Source: an uncultured Collinsella sp.
GTDB taxonomy: Bacteria; Actinomycetota; Coriobacteriia; Coriobacteriales; Coriobacteriaceae
Reading direction: 5' to 3'
Length of the DNA: 41,169 bases
Assembly: GCA_959599095.1 (NCBI GenBank)
Contig: CAUGGC010000019.1
Location: forward strand, 1-41,169
Below, in pieces: positions 15,760-23,490 of this stretch. The translations under genes were made by a program, and so were the position numbers. How positions within the stretch are numbered: the first letter of the stretch is position 1; each line of letters starts with the position of its first letter. The notes below the pieces were generated by a model. It searched no databases. It was not told the DNA's origin and saw only the letters and a list, made by a program, of their open reading frames with translations.

Positions 15760-16977
15760 TCAACGGTTATCGTCCTTCAGCAAGCGCCACAGCGTTGTAC
15801 GGCTTATGCCCAGCACCTCCGCCGCACGGGTTCGGTTGCCGTGGAGATGGTCTACAACCAGATGCGCGATATCTCGCTCGGTATCGGCCAGCGGTCGCAG
15901 GATATACAGGTCGCTTTCGAGTGTCGGGGCGCCAAAGGTTGCGGTCTTAATCACGTCCTCTTGGGCGAGCACTTCCTCCGCCACAGCGCGGTCCACCGTG
16001 CCCGCCCCCACCAATATATACAGTCGTTCCGAGACCTCGCGGAGCTGCAGATAGTTGCGCGGCCAGCGGTAAGCATCGAGCGTCTTCGTCGCCGTGGCAG
16101 ACAGCGTGGGCGCTGCCGTCCCAAATGCATCAGCGAGATATTCCAAATAGCGCGCAGCCTTCGTCGACGCGGCTCCCTGCTCGGCGATTGCCGGCGCCAC
16201 GCTCACCGCACAGGCGAAGCGCTCGGTCACAAAGGCGGCTTGATCACTTTCGCTGCCGCCCGGCATGTCATTCGCCGTCAGCACCACATGGCAGCGCGTC
16301 GCCAACGCGGTGTCAGCCATCGTGGAAACGAGCTCGCGAAGGCGCTGGGGACCAACCGCATTCCAGCCCTCAATGCAAAGTGTCAGCCCCGTTTGGAACA
16401 GCGGCGATTCGGAGCTTTTGAGCACATGGCGCCAACCGCGATCGGTGAGTTCATCGAGCGCGACGGAAACAAAGGGCTGATCGGCAAAAGGACCGTCCAG
16501 ATAGAGGCGCTTGGCGATCTCGACCTGACCCGCTCCCAGCTCACCCTCGAGCATAAGGGGCACACCGCGCGCGTAGCTCTCGGCAACCGGTGCAGCCACC
16601 GCAGCGGCACCCTCAACGATGCCGTACGCACTCGATTCGTAGCGGGCCTCAACTTCGTCGGCGTTGAGCCACTCGATGCCCGCATGCGCCGCGGCGCCGC
16701 GCACCTCGCGGACCACGACGACCCAAAGGCCCCCGCCCTCTTTGTCGGTGGGGCGAACGGTCAGGCTCAGGCGCGTACCCGCACGCCCCATAACCAGACG
16801 CGCGCCGTCTCCTATACGGTCGAGGCGCTCAGCGACAAAAGCCGCCACATCCCGCTCGAGCGCCGCGTCATTCATGGTCGAGATCGCGACGTCCCCACGC
16901 GCATCGATTGCCAATGCCGAGGCCCCGGCAGCAGCCAGGGCCTCGGTCAAGATGTTCAGCCTGGCATCGCTATCCAT
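15760..16977 (-). CDS. NtrC/Fis-like regulator with degenerate AAA+ domain
   Basis: This 405-residue protein has the outline of a sigma-54 activator: an N-terminal sensory-like part (1-105), an AAA+-like central part (115-335) and a C-terminal Fis-type helix-turn-helix (383-402, RTRAAEVLGISRTTLWRLLK). The AAA+ part retains YRWPRNYLQLREVSERLY, the counterpart of Y.WPGNVREL. The Walker A is GELGAGQ, with Gln in place of the catalytic Lys; the Walker B region reads CIEGWN without the DE pair; and no GAFTGA loop is visible. It is unlikely to hydrolyse ATP or activate sigma-54, and probably works as an ordinary DNA-binding regulator. The ATG at 16977 was chosen over a longer frame because the conserved part begins there. 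It lies behind the YeiH-family gene, which it may control. Confidence 0.8.
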   Translation of the reverse strand: MDSDARLNILTEALAAAGASALAIDARGDVAISTMNDAALERDVAAFVAERLDRIGDGARLVMGRAGTRLSLTVRPTDKEGGGLWVVVVREVRGAAAHAGIEWLNADEVEARYESSAYGIVEGAAAVAAPVAESYARGVPLMLEGELGAGQVEIAKRLYLDGPFADQPFVSVALDELTDRGWRHVLKSSESPLFQTGLTLCIEGWNAVGPQRLRELVSTMADTALATRCHVVLTANDMPGGSESDQAAFVTERFACAVSVAPAIAEQGAASTKAARYLEYLADAFGTAAPTLSATATKTLDAYRWPRNYLQLREVSERLYILVGAGTVDRAVAEEVLAQEDVIKTATFGAPTLESDLYILRPLADTERDIAHLVVDHLHGNRTRAAEVLGISRTTLWRLLKDDNR

Positions 16978-17102
16978 GATTTGCCCCTGTCCGCAGCGAC
17001 GTGCAACCGCCGACGGTCGCACGACCGAGTGTTTCAAAATTGAACGATATTGCTCACCAAACACTATAGGGCAGAAAGCGCCGTCCTGCGAGTATAGGTG
17101 TT

Positions 17103-17190
17103 GCCCCGCATCGCCATCCTGGCGGGGCGATAAGAGCTCTTCGGGACTTATAAACCTGCGGACAAGCCATACCCGCAAGAGCTCCTATCG
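17103..17190. promoter_or_regulatory. Two dyads upstream of the NtrC-like regulator
   Basis: In the 266-bp gap, arms 17128-17145 (CGATAAGAGCTCTTCGGG) and 17172-17190 form a long inverted repeat with few mismatches, and each arm contains the palindrome AAGAGCTCTT or a variant. Next to it GCCCCGC (17103-17109) and GCGGGGC (17122-17128) form a small hairpin. On the minus strand TATACT (17091-17096) follows directly. The arrangement looks like an operator or leader structure of the regulator gene. No T-run follows, so a terminator is less likely. Confidence 0.4.
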
Positions 17191-17243
17191 CTCCACCGCA
17201 GGCATGCGCTCACCAGCACGCAGCACGCAAATAAGCTACTTCT

Positions 17244-18278
17244 CTACCAGATTCCCAGCACGTGCTGCATTCCCAAACTCATGCACGCAATGCCAATCCA
17301 GCAGCAAAAGCCCAGCGCGATGGGCTTGCCGCCCTTTTTGACCAGCTCGACGATATCGGTATTAAAACCAATAGCCGCCATGGCCATCACAATAAAGAAC
17401 TTCGACAGCTCCTTGATGGGCGCCGTAATGGATGCAGGAAGCTGAAGCACCGTAGTGATCACACTCGCCAGCACAAAAAACAGCACAAACATGGGAAACG
17501 CGCGTTTAAGAGAGAACGTGCTTTTGGCGTCGCCGCCAGCCTTGCGCGCCAGATACATCTGCCAGCATGCGAGGACCAACGTGATGGGAATAATGGCCAG
17601 CGTCCTGGTGAGCTTGACAACCGTGGCGCTCTCGAGCACATTGGCGCCGGGATGCATGCTGTCCCAAGCGCTCGCCGCAGCCGTTACGGACGAGGTGTCG
17701 TTGATGGCAGTGCCGGCAAACAGGCCAAAACCCTCGTTGGTCAGCCCGAGCATGCCGCCGAGCGTTGGAAACACGAGCGCCGCGATAACGTTAAACAGGA
17801 AGATGACCGAAATGGCCTGGGCAATCTCGCGATCGTCGGCATCGATGACGGGCGCGGTCGCAGCGATGGCCGAACCGCCGCAAATCGACGAACCCACACC
17901 TACAAGCGTCGCGATCTTGCCCGGCACGTTCATAACGTGGCAGAGCACAAAGGCGATGACAAGCGAGGTCGAGATCGTCGCCACGATAATCGGCAGCGAC
18001 TGGGCGCCCTTGGACAGGATTTGGGAGAGGTTCATGCCAAAGCCAAGCAGGATAACCGCGTACTGCAAGACTTTTTTGGACGTATAGGTGACGCCGGCGG
18101 CGAGCTGTTCGCGACGATTCTTGGGAAAGACGAGCGCCAGGACCATGCCAAAGAGGATGGCAAACACCGGACCGCCGACCACCTCAATTTGTTTGCCGAG
18201 CAACGTCGCGGGAATGGCGATAATCAGGCAGAACAAAACGCCTTTCCAGCGCTCGCGTACGATATTTGCCAGTTGCAT
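17244..18278 (-). CDS. YeiH/UPF0324-family membrane transporter
   Basis: This 344-residue protein has about ten transmembrane helices and belongs to the YeiH family (UPF0324, putative sulfate/sulfonate exporters). Signatures are GGPVFAILFGMVLALVFPKN, LQYAVILLGFGMNLSQI, the conserved VGVGSSICGGSAIAATAPVI and GTAINDTSSVTAA. The ATG at 18278 has AAGGAA upstream. It precedes the NtrC-like regulator on the same strand by 266 bp and is divergent from a GntR regulator across 163 bp. Both are candidate regulators of the transporter. The true substrate is not established for most family members. Confidence 0.9.
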   Translation of the reverse strand: MQLANIVRERWKGVLFCLIIAIPATLLGKQIEVVGGPVFAILFGMVLALVFPKNRREQLAAGVTYTSKKVLQYAVILLGFGMNLSQILSKGAQSLPIIVATISTSLVIAFVLCHVMNVPGKIATLVGVGSSICGGSAIAATAPVIDADDREIAQAISVIFLFNVIAALVFPTLGGMLGLTNEGFGLFAGTAINDTSSVTAAASAWDSMHPGANVLESATVVKLTRTLAIIPITLVLACWQMYLARKAGGDAKSTFSLKRAFPMFVLFFVLASVITTVLQLPASITAPIKELSKFFIVMAMAAIGFNTDIVELVKKGGKPIALGFCCWIGIACMSLGMQHVLGIW

Positions 18279-18441
18279 ATGGGATTCCTTCTTTCTATTT
18301 CACGTTTGCGACGGCTTATGATACGGCAACATTGAGCGCAGCCTTGCGCAAACACAGACTAAGATGCCGCATTAGTTCTCAGGCAACAGCCGAATTACCC
18401 ACCGCGGAGAGCTGATTCGCGGCATAATTAACAACTGACAT

Positions 18442-19173
18442 ATGAGTTTGATAGAACAGTTGCGAGGCGCTATGGAAGAATCGATGCACGTCGGCGAGCA
18501 GGAAACGAGTCTACAGGACCAGTCCTACCACACCATTCGACGCAAAATCGTCTACCTGGACTACAAGCCGGGCGAAAAGCTGGGCGTCAAGCAACTTTGC
18601 GACGACCTGGATATGGGTCGCACGCCCGTGCGCGAGGCTTTGGTTCGCTTGGCGCAGGAAGGCCTGGTGCGCACCGTGCCCCAGAGCGGCACCTACGTCT
18701 CACCCATCAACCTCACCCTTGCCGAGAGTGCCTGCTACATCCGCGAACATCTGGAAAAGCAGGTGATCGTGGAGTGCTGTGCGCGCGCCACGTCGGCCGG
18801 CATCGAGCAGCTCGACCGCGCCATCGCGCTGCAGGAAAAGGCCATGGCCGAAGAGGATCGCATCGGCTTCTTTTTGAGCGACAACCTCATGCATCACATG
18901 ATTTTTAGCATCGCATGTCGCAGCACCGTGTGGTCGTGGCTCGAAGAGACCAATGCCGACTTGGAGCGCTTCCGCTGGCTGCGCGCTGCCACGCAGGTTC
19001 TCGACAATCAGGACATCGTGAACGAACACAAGCAGATTCGCCGCGCTATCGCCGGTCGCGACCCCATCGAAGCGAGCTTTTTGGTTAGCAAGCACCTGCA
19101 TATGATGTTCCGCAACCAGACCGAGGTTCTGGACCAGTTCCCCGAGTACTTCGAGACCAGCAAGCTCCGCTAA
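18442..19173 (+). CDS. GntR-family (FadR-type) transcriptional regulator
   Basis: This 243-residue protein has an N-terminal winged HTH (KLGVKQLCDDLDMGRTPVRE, ALVRLAQEGLVRTVPQSGTY) and a helical FCD-type ligand-binding domain from about residue 95 (ACYIREHLEKQVIVECCARA). Histidines in NLMHHMIF and in the terminal helix (SKHLHMMF) sit where FCD domains bind a metal. The ATG at 18442 lacks a ribosome site and lies very close to a CATAAT -10 box. The ATG at 18472, with GAGG 4 nt upstream, may be the true start (233 residues). It is divergent from the YeiH-family gene. Its stop codon lies inside a dispersed repeat. Confidence 0.92.
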   Translation: MSLIEQLRGAMEESMHVGEQETSLQDQSYHTIRRKIVYLDYKPGEKLGVKQLCDDLDMGRTPVREALVRLAQEGLVRTVPQSGTYVSPINLTLAESACYIREHLEKQVIVECCARATSAGIEQLDRAIALQEKAMAEEDRIGFFLSDNLMHHMIFSIACRSTVWSWLEETNADLERFRWLRAATQVLDNQDIVNEHKQIRRAIAGRDPIEASFLVSKHLHMMFRNQTEVLDQFPEYFETSKLR

Positions 19174-19224
19174 CCTGCCAAAAAGGGACAGGTTCATTTT
19201 GGCAGGTTTTATCTGGGCAAATGC
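19172..19224 (+). repeat. Dispersed stop-codon repeat, copy A
   Basis: The 53-bp copy begins within the TAA stop of the GntR gene. AACCTGCCAAAA (19172-19183) and TTTTGGCAGGTT (19197-19208) pair perfectly around a loop containing AGGGACAGG, followed by TTATCTGGG. Two close copies lie at 21348-21399 (minus) and 24368-24420 (plus). The hairpin followed by a T-run also resembles a terminator. Confidence 0.85.
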
Positions 19225-19265
19225 AGAAAAGGCCCGGCTCCGCCTTGATGCGGAGCCGGGCCTTA
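19225..19265 (-). terminator. Intrinsic terminator of glmS
   Basis: AAGGCCCGGCTCCGC (19229-19243) and GCGGAGCCGGGCCTT (19250-19264) pair perfectly around a 6-nt loop. On the minus strand TTTTCTG follows, 25 nt after the glmS stop. Confidence 0.9.
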
Positions 19266-19289
19266 GTCGTTAGGACGGCGGAATATTAG

Positions 19290-21137
19290 TTATTCCACGG
19301 TCACGCTCTTGGCGAGGTTTCGGGGCTGGTCGACGTCGCAGCCGCGCAGGATGGCGACCTCGCGGGCGAGCAGCTGCAGTGGAACGCTCGCCGTAATGGG
19401 GCTGAACACGTCGCGGACTGCCGGCACGCGGATGATGCAGTCGGCGATCTTGTTGATCTCCTCGTCGCCCTCGGTGGCAACGACGATGACCTTGGCGCCG
19501 CGCGCCTTGCACTCCATAAGGTTCGACACGGTCTTGTCGTAGGTGGCACTCTTGGTGGCCACGGCGATGACAGGGAAGCCCGGGTCGATCAGGGCAATGG
19601 GGCCATGCTTCATCTCACCGGCGGCATATGCCTCGGCGTGCAGGTAGCTGACCTCCTTGAGCTTGAGCGCGCCCTCGTAGGAAATAGCGGCACCCATGCC
19701 ACGGCCCACGAACAGCGCCGACTGCGCGTCCTTGCACAGCAGGGCAGCCTCATGAACGGCCTCGGTTTGGGTATCCAAAATCCACTGGATCTGCTCGGCC
19801 GTATCGGAAAGCTCGCGGAACAGCATGCGCGCCTGCTTGGTGGTCAAGCGGTACTTGACCTGCGCCAGCAGCAGGGCCAAAAGTGTAAGGCTCACGACCT
19901 GGCCGATGAAGCTCTTGGTCGAGGCGACCGCGATCTCCTTGTTGGCCTTGGTGTAGATGACGCCGTCGCTCTCACGCGCCACGGGGCTGCCCACCACGTT
20001 GGTGATGCCGAAGACCTTGGCACCCTTGATGCGCGCGTCGCGAATGGCGGCAAGGGTATCGGCCGTCTCGCCCGACTGGGACACGGCAACGACAAGCGTC
20101 GTCGGCGTGATGATGGGATTGCGATAACGGAACTCGCTGGCCGCCTCCACCTCGGTGGGGATGCGAGCCCAGCCCTCAATGAGATTCTTGGCAATGAGGC
20201 CAGCGTGATAGCTGGTGCCGCAAGCGATCACGTAGACGCGGTCGATGTCGTTGAGCTCCTCGAGCGAAAGGCCCAGCTCGTCGATGTCGAGCTCGCCGGC
20301 CGGCGTCATACGACCGACCAGCGTGTCGCGCACGACGCGCGGCTGCTCGTGAATCTCCTTGAGCATAAAGTCGGGATAACCGCCCTTTTCTGCCATGTCC
20401 AGGTCCCAGTCGATGTGGGTGACCTTGGGCTCGATAACGTTGCCGGCCTCGTCGGTGTACTCGACGCCTGCGGGCGTGAGCTTGGCAAACTGACCGTCCT
20501 CGAGCACCACGACATCGCGGGTGGCGTCGATGAGCGCGATGACATCGGAAGCAACATAGGAGCCGGTTTCGCCCACACCGACTACGATCGGGGAATCCTT
20601 GCGGGCCACGGCGATCACGCCGGGCTCGTCAGCGCACACGGCGGCCAGACCATAGGCACCGACCACGTGGGTGCAAGCCTCGCGCACGGAGGCCATCAGG
20701 TCGTGCGTCTCGGCATAGGCCTCTTCGATCAGATGCGCGAAGACCTCGGTATCGGTCTCGCTCTTAAAGTGGTGGCCGCGACCCTCCAACTCTTCGCGCA
20801 GCTCGGCGAAGTTCTCGATGATGCCGTTGTGGACGATGGCGATACGACCGTCGCAGCTGGTGTGGGGGTGAGCGTTAACGACGGAGGGCTTGCCGTGGGT
20901 GGCCCAACGGGTGTGGCCGATACCGCAGGTAGCGTCGCTGTCGATATTGGAAAGCTCGCTCTCCAAGCCCGCGACCTTACCCACGCGGCGGATGACATCG
21001 AGGTGCGCCGCGGCGCCCTCGCCCACCTCGAGCGCGACGCCCGAGGAGTCATAGCCGCGATACTCCATACGCTTGAGGCCCGTGACCAGGATGTTCTTTG
21101 CAATATCAGAGCCGGTGTAGCCGACAATTCCGCACAT
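19290..21137 (-). CDS. glmS: Glutamine-fructose-6-phosphate aminotransferase (isomerizing)
   Basis: This 615-residue enzyme makes glucosamine-6-phosphate from fructose-6-phosphate and glutamine, entering peptidoglycan and amino-sugar synthesis. The start ATG at 21137 gives MCGIVGYTG, with Cys2 as the N-terminal nucleophile of the glutaminase domain; a longer frame would bury this residue. The glutaminase part shows GIGHTRWATHGKPSVVNAHP. Two SIS sugar-isomerase domains follow with CGTSYHAG, SQSGETADTL and GRGMGAAISYEGALKLKEVS. The terminal PRNLAKSVTVE is typical. No glmS ribozyme is apparent upstream. A palindrome cluster at 21239-21271 may be an operator. Confidence 0.98.
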   Translation of the reverse strand: MCGIVGYTGSDIAKNILVTGLKRMEYRGYDSSGVALEVGEGAAAHLDVIRRVGKVAGLESELSNIDSDATCGIGHTRWATHGKPSVVNAHPHTSCDGRIAIVHNGIIENFAELREELEGRGHHFKSETDTEVFAHLIEEAYAETHDLMASVREACTHVVGAYGLAAVCADEPGVIAVARKDSPIVVGVGETGSYVASDVIALIDATRDVVVLEDGQFAKLTPAGVEYTDEAGNVIEPKVTHIDWDLDMAEKGGYPDFMLKEIHEQPRVVRDTLVGRMTPAGELDIDELGLSLEELNDIDRVYVIACGTSYHAGLIAKNLIEGWARIPTEVEAASEFRYRNPIITPTTLVVAVSQSGETADTLAAIRDARIKGAKVFGITNVVGSPVARESDGVIYTKANKEIAVASTKSFIGQVVSLTLLALLLAQVKYRLTTKQARMLFRELSDTAEQIQWILDTQTEAVHEAALLCKDAQSALFVGRGMGAAISYEGALKLKEVSYLHAEAYAAGEMKHGPIALIDPGFPVIAVATKSATYDKTVSNLMECKARGAKVIVVATEGDEEINKIADCIIRVPAVRDVFSPITASVPLQLLAREVAILRGCDVDQPRNLAKSVTVE

Positions 21138-21238
21138 AGGATAAATCCCTTCGTCCGCTTGACTGCAAAACGTCCACGCACAGGGGGCGCTGAGACGCAT
21201 AACGTTCGAGTATTGTACTCACGCAAACGCAAGCTGAT

Positions 21239-21271
21239 ATACCAGAGGTGGTATCTCAACTTAGATACCAC
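21239..21271. promoter_or_regulatory. Overlapping GGTAT palindromes upstream of glmS
   Basis: GTGGTATCT (21248-21256) and AGATACCAC (21263-21271) form a perfect 9-bp dyad with a 6-bp spacer. An overlapping dyad uses ATACCA (21239-21244) and TGGTAT (21249-21254). The three half-sites begin about 22 bp upstream of the glmS -10 box. TGGTAT half-sites recall NagR/DasR-type (GntR) amino-sugar operators, though the spacing differs. The adjacent LacI protein is the other candidate. Confidence 0.5.
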
Positions 21272-21347
21272 TCGATGCACACACGTCCAGCCGGTCCAAA
21301 CCACCACAAAGGTACCTGCCCCCTTCGTGGTGGTCGCGCTGGCAACG

Positions 21348-21399
21348 GCGTTTCCCCAGATAAACCTGCCAAAATAAACCTGTCCCTTTTTGGTAGGTT
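21348..21399 (-). repeat. Dispersed repeat, copy B
   Basis: On the minus strand this copy reads AACCTACC then AAAAAGGGACAGG and continues as copies A and C to the TCTGGGGAAACGC end, differing at only a few positions. The stem keeps pairing with one G-U change. Unlike A and C it does not sit on a stop codon; it lies immediately upstream of the LacI gene's -10 box. Confidence 0.85.
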
Positions 21400-21448
21400 T
21401 GGGATGCTACAATCTGGCTTGTACTTGAAACGCATCAAAGGGGCCGCT

Positions 21449-22558
21449 ATGGCAAAGGTAAAAATCAGCGACGTCGCGCGCGAGGCCGGGGTTTCGTTGG
21501 GCACGGTTTCCAACGCGCTCAACCACCCCGAAAAGCTGCGCCCCGAGACCCTCAAGCTCATCAACGAGACCATCAATCGCCTTGGCTACCTGCCCAACCA
21601 AAGCGCCCGTCAGCTCGCGGGCGGCGCCACCAAGTCCTTTGGCCTGGTGCTCCCCCGTCTCGATCACGGCTTTTCGCTCCAAATCGCCAGCGGCGCCCAC
21701 AACGAGGCCCGCAAGCACGGCTACGACTTGCTCATCGCCAACGCCGATAACGACGATATTCTCGAGGATCATTACCTGCGCTACTTTATGGGCACCCAGA
21801 TGTCCGGCGTCATGGTTCAGCCCATGGCATCCCCCGACTGGCACCCCGCCATGACCAAGATGCCCGTGCCGATCGTCCATCTGGACATCCATTGCTCCGA
21901 GCCCGGCTACTACGTAGCGGCCGACAATGAGGCCCAGGGTCGCATCATTGCCGAACTTGCCATCGCCCGCGGCGCGCACCATATTGTCGTCGTCGGCCGA
22001 GCAGCATTTATGCAACTCACCCTGCGCGTCCTTGGCATTCATAAGGCGCTCGCCCTGCACCCCGATATCAAGATCGAAGTCATCGACGCCGGCGAATGGA
22101 ATACCGCTGCCGACGGCTACGGCATCGGTGCCCAAATCGCCGAGCGCCCCGCGGACGAACGTCCCGATTTTGTCGTCGGCCTGACCGATGTGTTGGCCTC
22201 GGGCGTCGTTTCGGCACTGGTCGACAAGGGCATCTCTGTCCCCGGGCAAGTACGCGTAGCAGGCTGCGATGGCAACCCGCTCGCTTGGAGCGGATCGGTC
22301 CCGCTCACTACGGTAGCGCCCCCGGGCTACGAGATTGGCCGCAAGGGTGTCCAACTGCTGATGGAGCAAATCGAGAACAAGGCCCCGGCAAAGATCAAGC
22401 ATATCCGTGTCGGCTCCGCAGCGCGTACCGTCACCGCAGTCGCCGCCGAGGATATCAACCGCCAAGAACTGGTACGTCCGTTCCTACTGGAACGCGCCAG
22501 CACCCAGGCAAGCAGCCAGACCGACGCCACGGGCATCAACCTCGGTGCGTATCTATAG
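21449..22558 (+). CDS. LacI-family transcriptional regulator
   Basis: This 369-residue protein has an N-terminal LacI HTH (KISDVAREAGVSLGTVSNAL) with the hinge region after LGYLPNQSARQLAGG, then a periplasmic-binding-protein-like sensor domain: SFGLVLPRLDHGFSLQIASG, GVMVQPMASP and GCDGNPLAWSGSVPLTTV. The ligand is probably a sugar or sugar derivative but cannot be named. The ATG at 21449 has GGGG upstream and follows a TGC-TACAAT promoter element. The gene is divergent from glmS. No sugar transporter or hydrolase is adjacent, so its target is either glmS or distant. Confidence 0.93.
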   Translation: MAKVKISDVAREAGVSLGTVSNALNHPEKLRPETLKLINETINRLGYLPNQSARQLAGGATKSFGLVLPRLDHGFSLQIASGAHNEARKHGYDLLIANADNDDILEDHYLRYFMGTQMSGVMVQPMASPDWHPAMTKMPVPIVHLDIHCSEPGYYVAADNEAQGRIIAELAIARGAHHIVVVGRAAFMQLTLRVLGIHKALALHPDIKIEVIDAGEWNTAADGYGIGAQIAERPADERPDFVVGLTDVLASGVVSALVDKGISVPGQVRVAGCDGNPLAWSGSVPLTTVAPPGYEIGRKGVQLLMEQIENKAPAKIKHIRVGSAARTVTAVAAEDINRQELVRPFLLERASTQASSQTDATGINLGAYL

Positions 22559-22579
22559 CACGCCCGCGAGTATGCTAAG

Positions 22580-22633
22580 TCGCCGCTTAAGCAAAAGGGG
22601 CCCGACCATTGCCGGACCCCTTTTGCTTAAGCG
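22580..22633. terminator. Bidirectional terminator between lacI-type and HAD genes
   Basis: Arms 22584-22600 and 22617-22633 are perfect 17-bp inverted repeats (CGCTTAAGCAAAAGGGG and its complement). Inside, AAAAGGGG and CCCCTTTT give both strands a T-run, as expected between convergent genes. Confidence 0.85.
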
Positions 22634-22671
22634 CAAACGTGAGCAATCGCTCGTTTCAACGCCGCAATTTT

Positions 22672-23322
22672 CTAGCGCACAGTCTTGATTGCCGCCGCCA
22701 GGTCGAACAGCGTATCGAGCACGGCCTCGCAGCCATCCACCACGTCCTGCGGCAGCGGCACGATATCGGGGACGGCGAAGACATGGCATCCGGCCGTGAT
22801 GCCCGAGACGCAGCCGTTGCGCGAATCCTCGACCACGGCACATTCCTCGGGAGCAAAGCCCGCGCGCTCGCAGGCGAGCAGATACATCTCTGGGTCGGGC
22901 TTGCCGTGCACGACGTCCTCGCCACACGTTACCGTTTCAAACTTGTCAAAAAGACCGACCATCTTAAGGTTGCGCTCGGCCGTAACGAGGCGCGACGACG
23001 TCGCTAGACCCACGTGATAGCCCGCAGCCAGCAGCTCGTCTAGGCACTCGGCGGCACCGGCCTTAAGTTCCAGTTCGGTCTTGACCATCTCGTCGCGAAT
23101 CTCCTTGTGGCGACGATAGATCGCCTCGGTGGTTTCATGGCTGCCGTAATGCTTATCAAGGATGTCCATAACATCGGGCAGCGTGCGGCCGATAAACTGA
23201 TGGATCAGCGCATCATCAATCGCGAGCCCCAGCTCAGCGGCGCCTGCCTTCCAGGCCCTAATCCCCAAACGCTCGGTATCGACCAGCGTTCCATCCATGT
23301 CAAAAATAACAGCCTTGATCAT
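22672..23322 (-). CDS. HAD-superfamily phosphatase (beta-phosphoglucomutase-like)
   Basis: This 216-residue protein has the HAD motif I FDMDGTLVDTE (catalytic D8 and D10), a helical cap with FIGRTLPDV, motif II ATSSRL, motif III lysine in GEDVVHGKPDPEMYL and motif IV VVEDSRNG. The cap and the second Asp fit the subfamily of phosphoglycolate phosphatase, beta-phosphoglucomutase and sugar-phosphatase enzymes. The substrate is not predictable from sequence. The ATG at 23322 has AGGGGGA upstream. Its neighbours give no metabolic clue. Confidence 0.92.
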   Translation of the reverse strand: MIKAVIFDMDGTLVDTERLGIRAWKAGAAELGLAIDDALIHQFIGRTLPDVMDILDKHYGSHETTEAIYRRHKEIRDEMVKTELELKAGAAECLDELLAAGYHVGLATSSRLVTAERNLKMVGLFDKFETVTCGEDVVHGKPDPEMYLLACERAGFAPEECAVVEDSRNGCVSGITAGCHVFAVPDIVPLPQDVVDGCEAVLDTLFDLAAAIKTVR

Positions 23323-23378
23323 ATCGGTCCCCCTCGCCGGATTGCATTACTGCCACTCTACCGCACTTTACAAGCTTG

Positions 23379-23393
23379 TATATAACGTATATA
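23379..23393. promoter_or_regulatory. AT-rich dyad upstream of larE
   Basis: TATATA-ACG-TATATA stands out in a GC-rich genome. It lies in the divergent gap between the HAD gene and larE, about 100 bp before larE. It could be promoter DNA or an operator; the sequence does not decide. Confidence 0.25.
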
Positions 23394-23490
23394 GCATATT
23401 GCACTTTCGTTACATAGCTGGAAGTCTTATGACAAGCAGCTCGGTGGGATTATAGTTTCATCCGAGCTTTAATAACTGTAAGGAACTTTC

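Larger units (their letters stand above)
21138..21448. other. Divergent region between glmS and the LacI-family gene
   Basis: This 311-bp gap holds the glmS promoter (TACAAT on the minus strand at 21212-21217), the palindromes at 21239-21271, a hairpin at about 21300-21334 (CCACCAC and GTGGTGG arms around GGTACCTGCCCC, a GGGGCAGGTACC-type repeat), repeat copy B, and a TGC-TACAAT extended -10 (21405-21413) for the LacI gene. Confidence 0.6.

Noticed and set aside
21138..21300. glmS ribozyme upstream of glmS
   Set aside because: The leader is only about 70 nt from the likely -10 box to the start, too short for the ribozyme, and no matching core was seen.
19605..21377. 590-codon open frame opposite glmS
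   Set aside because: Composition mirrors glmS codons and no domain is recognisable.
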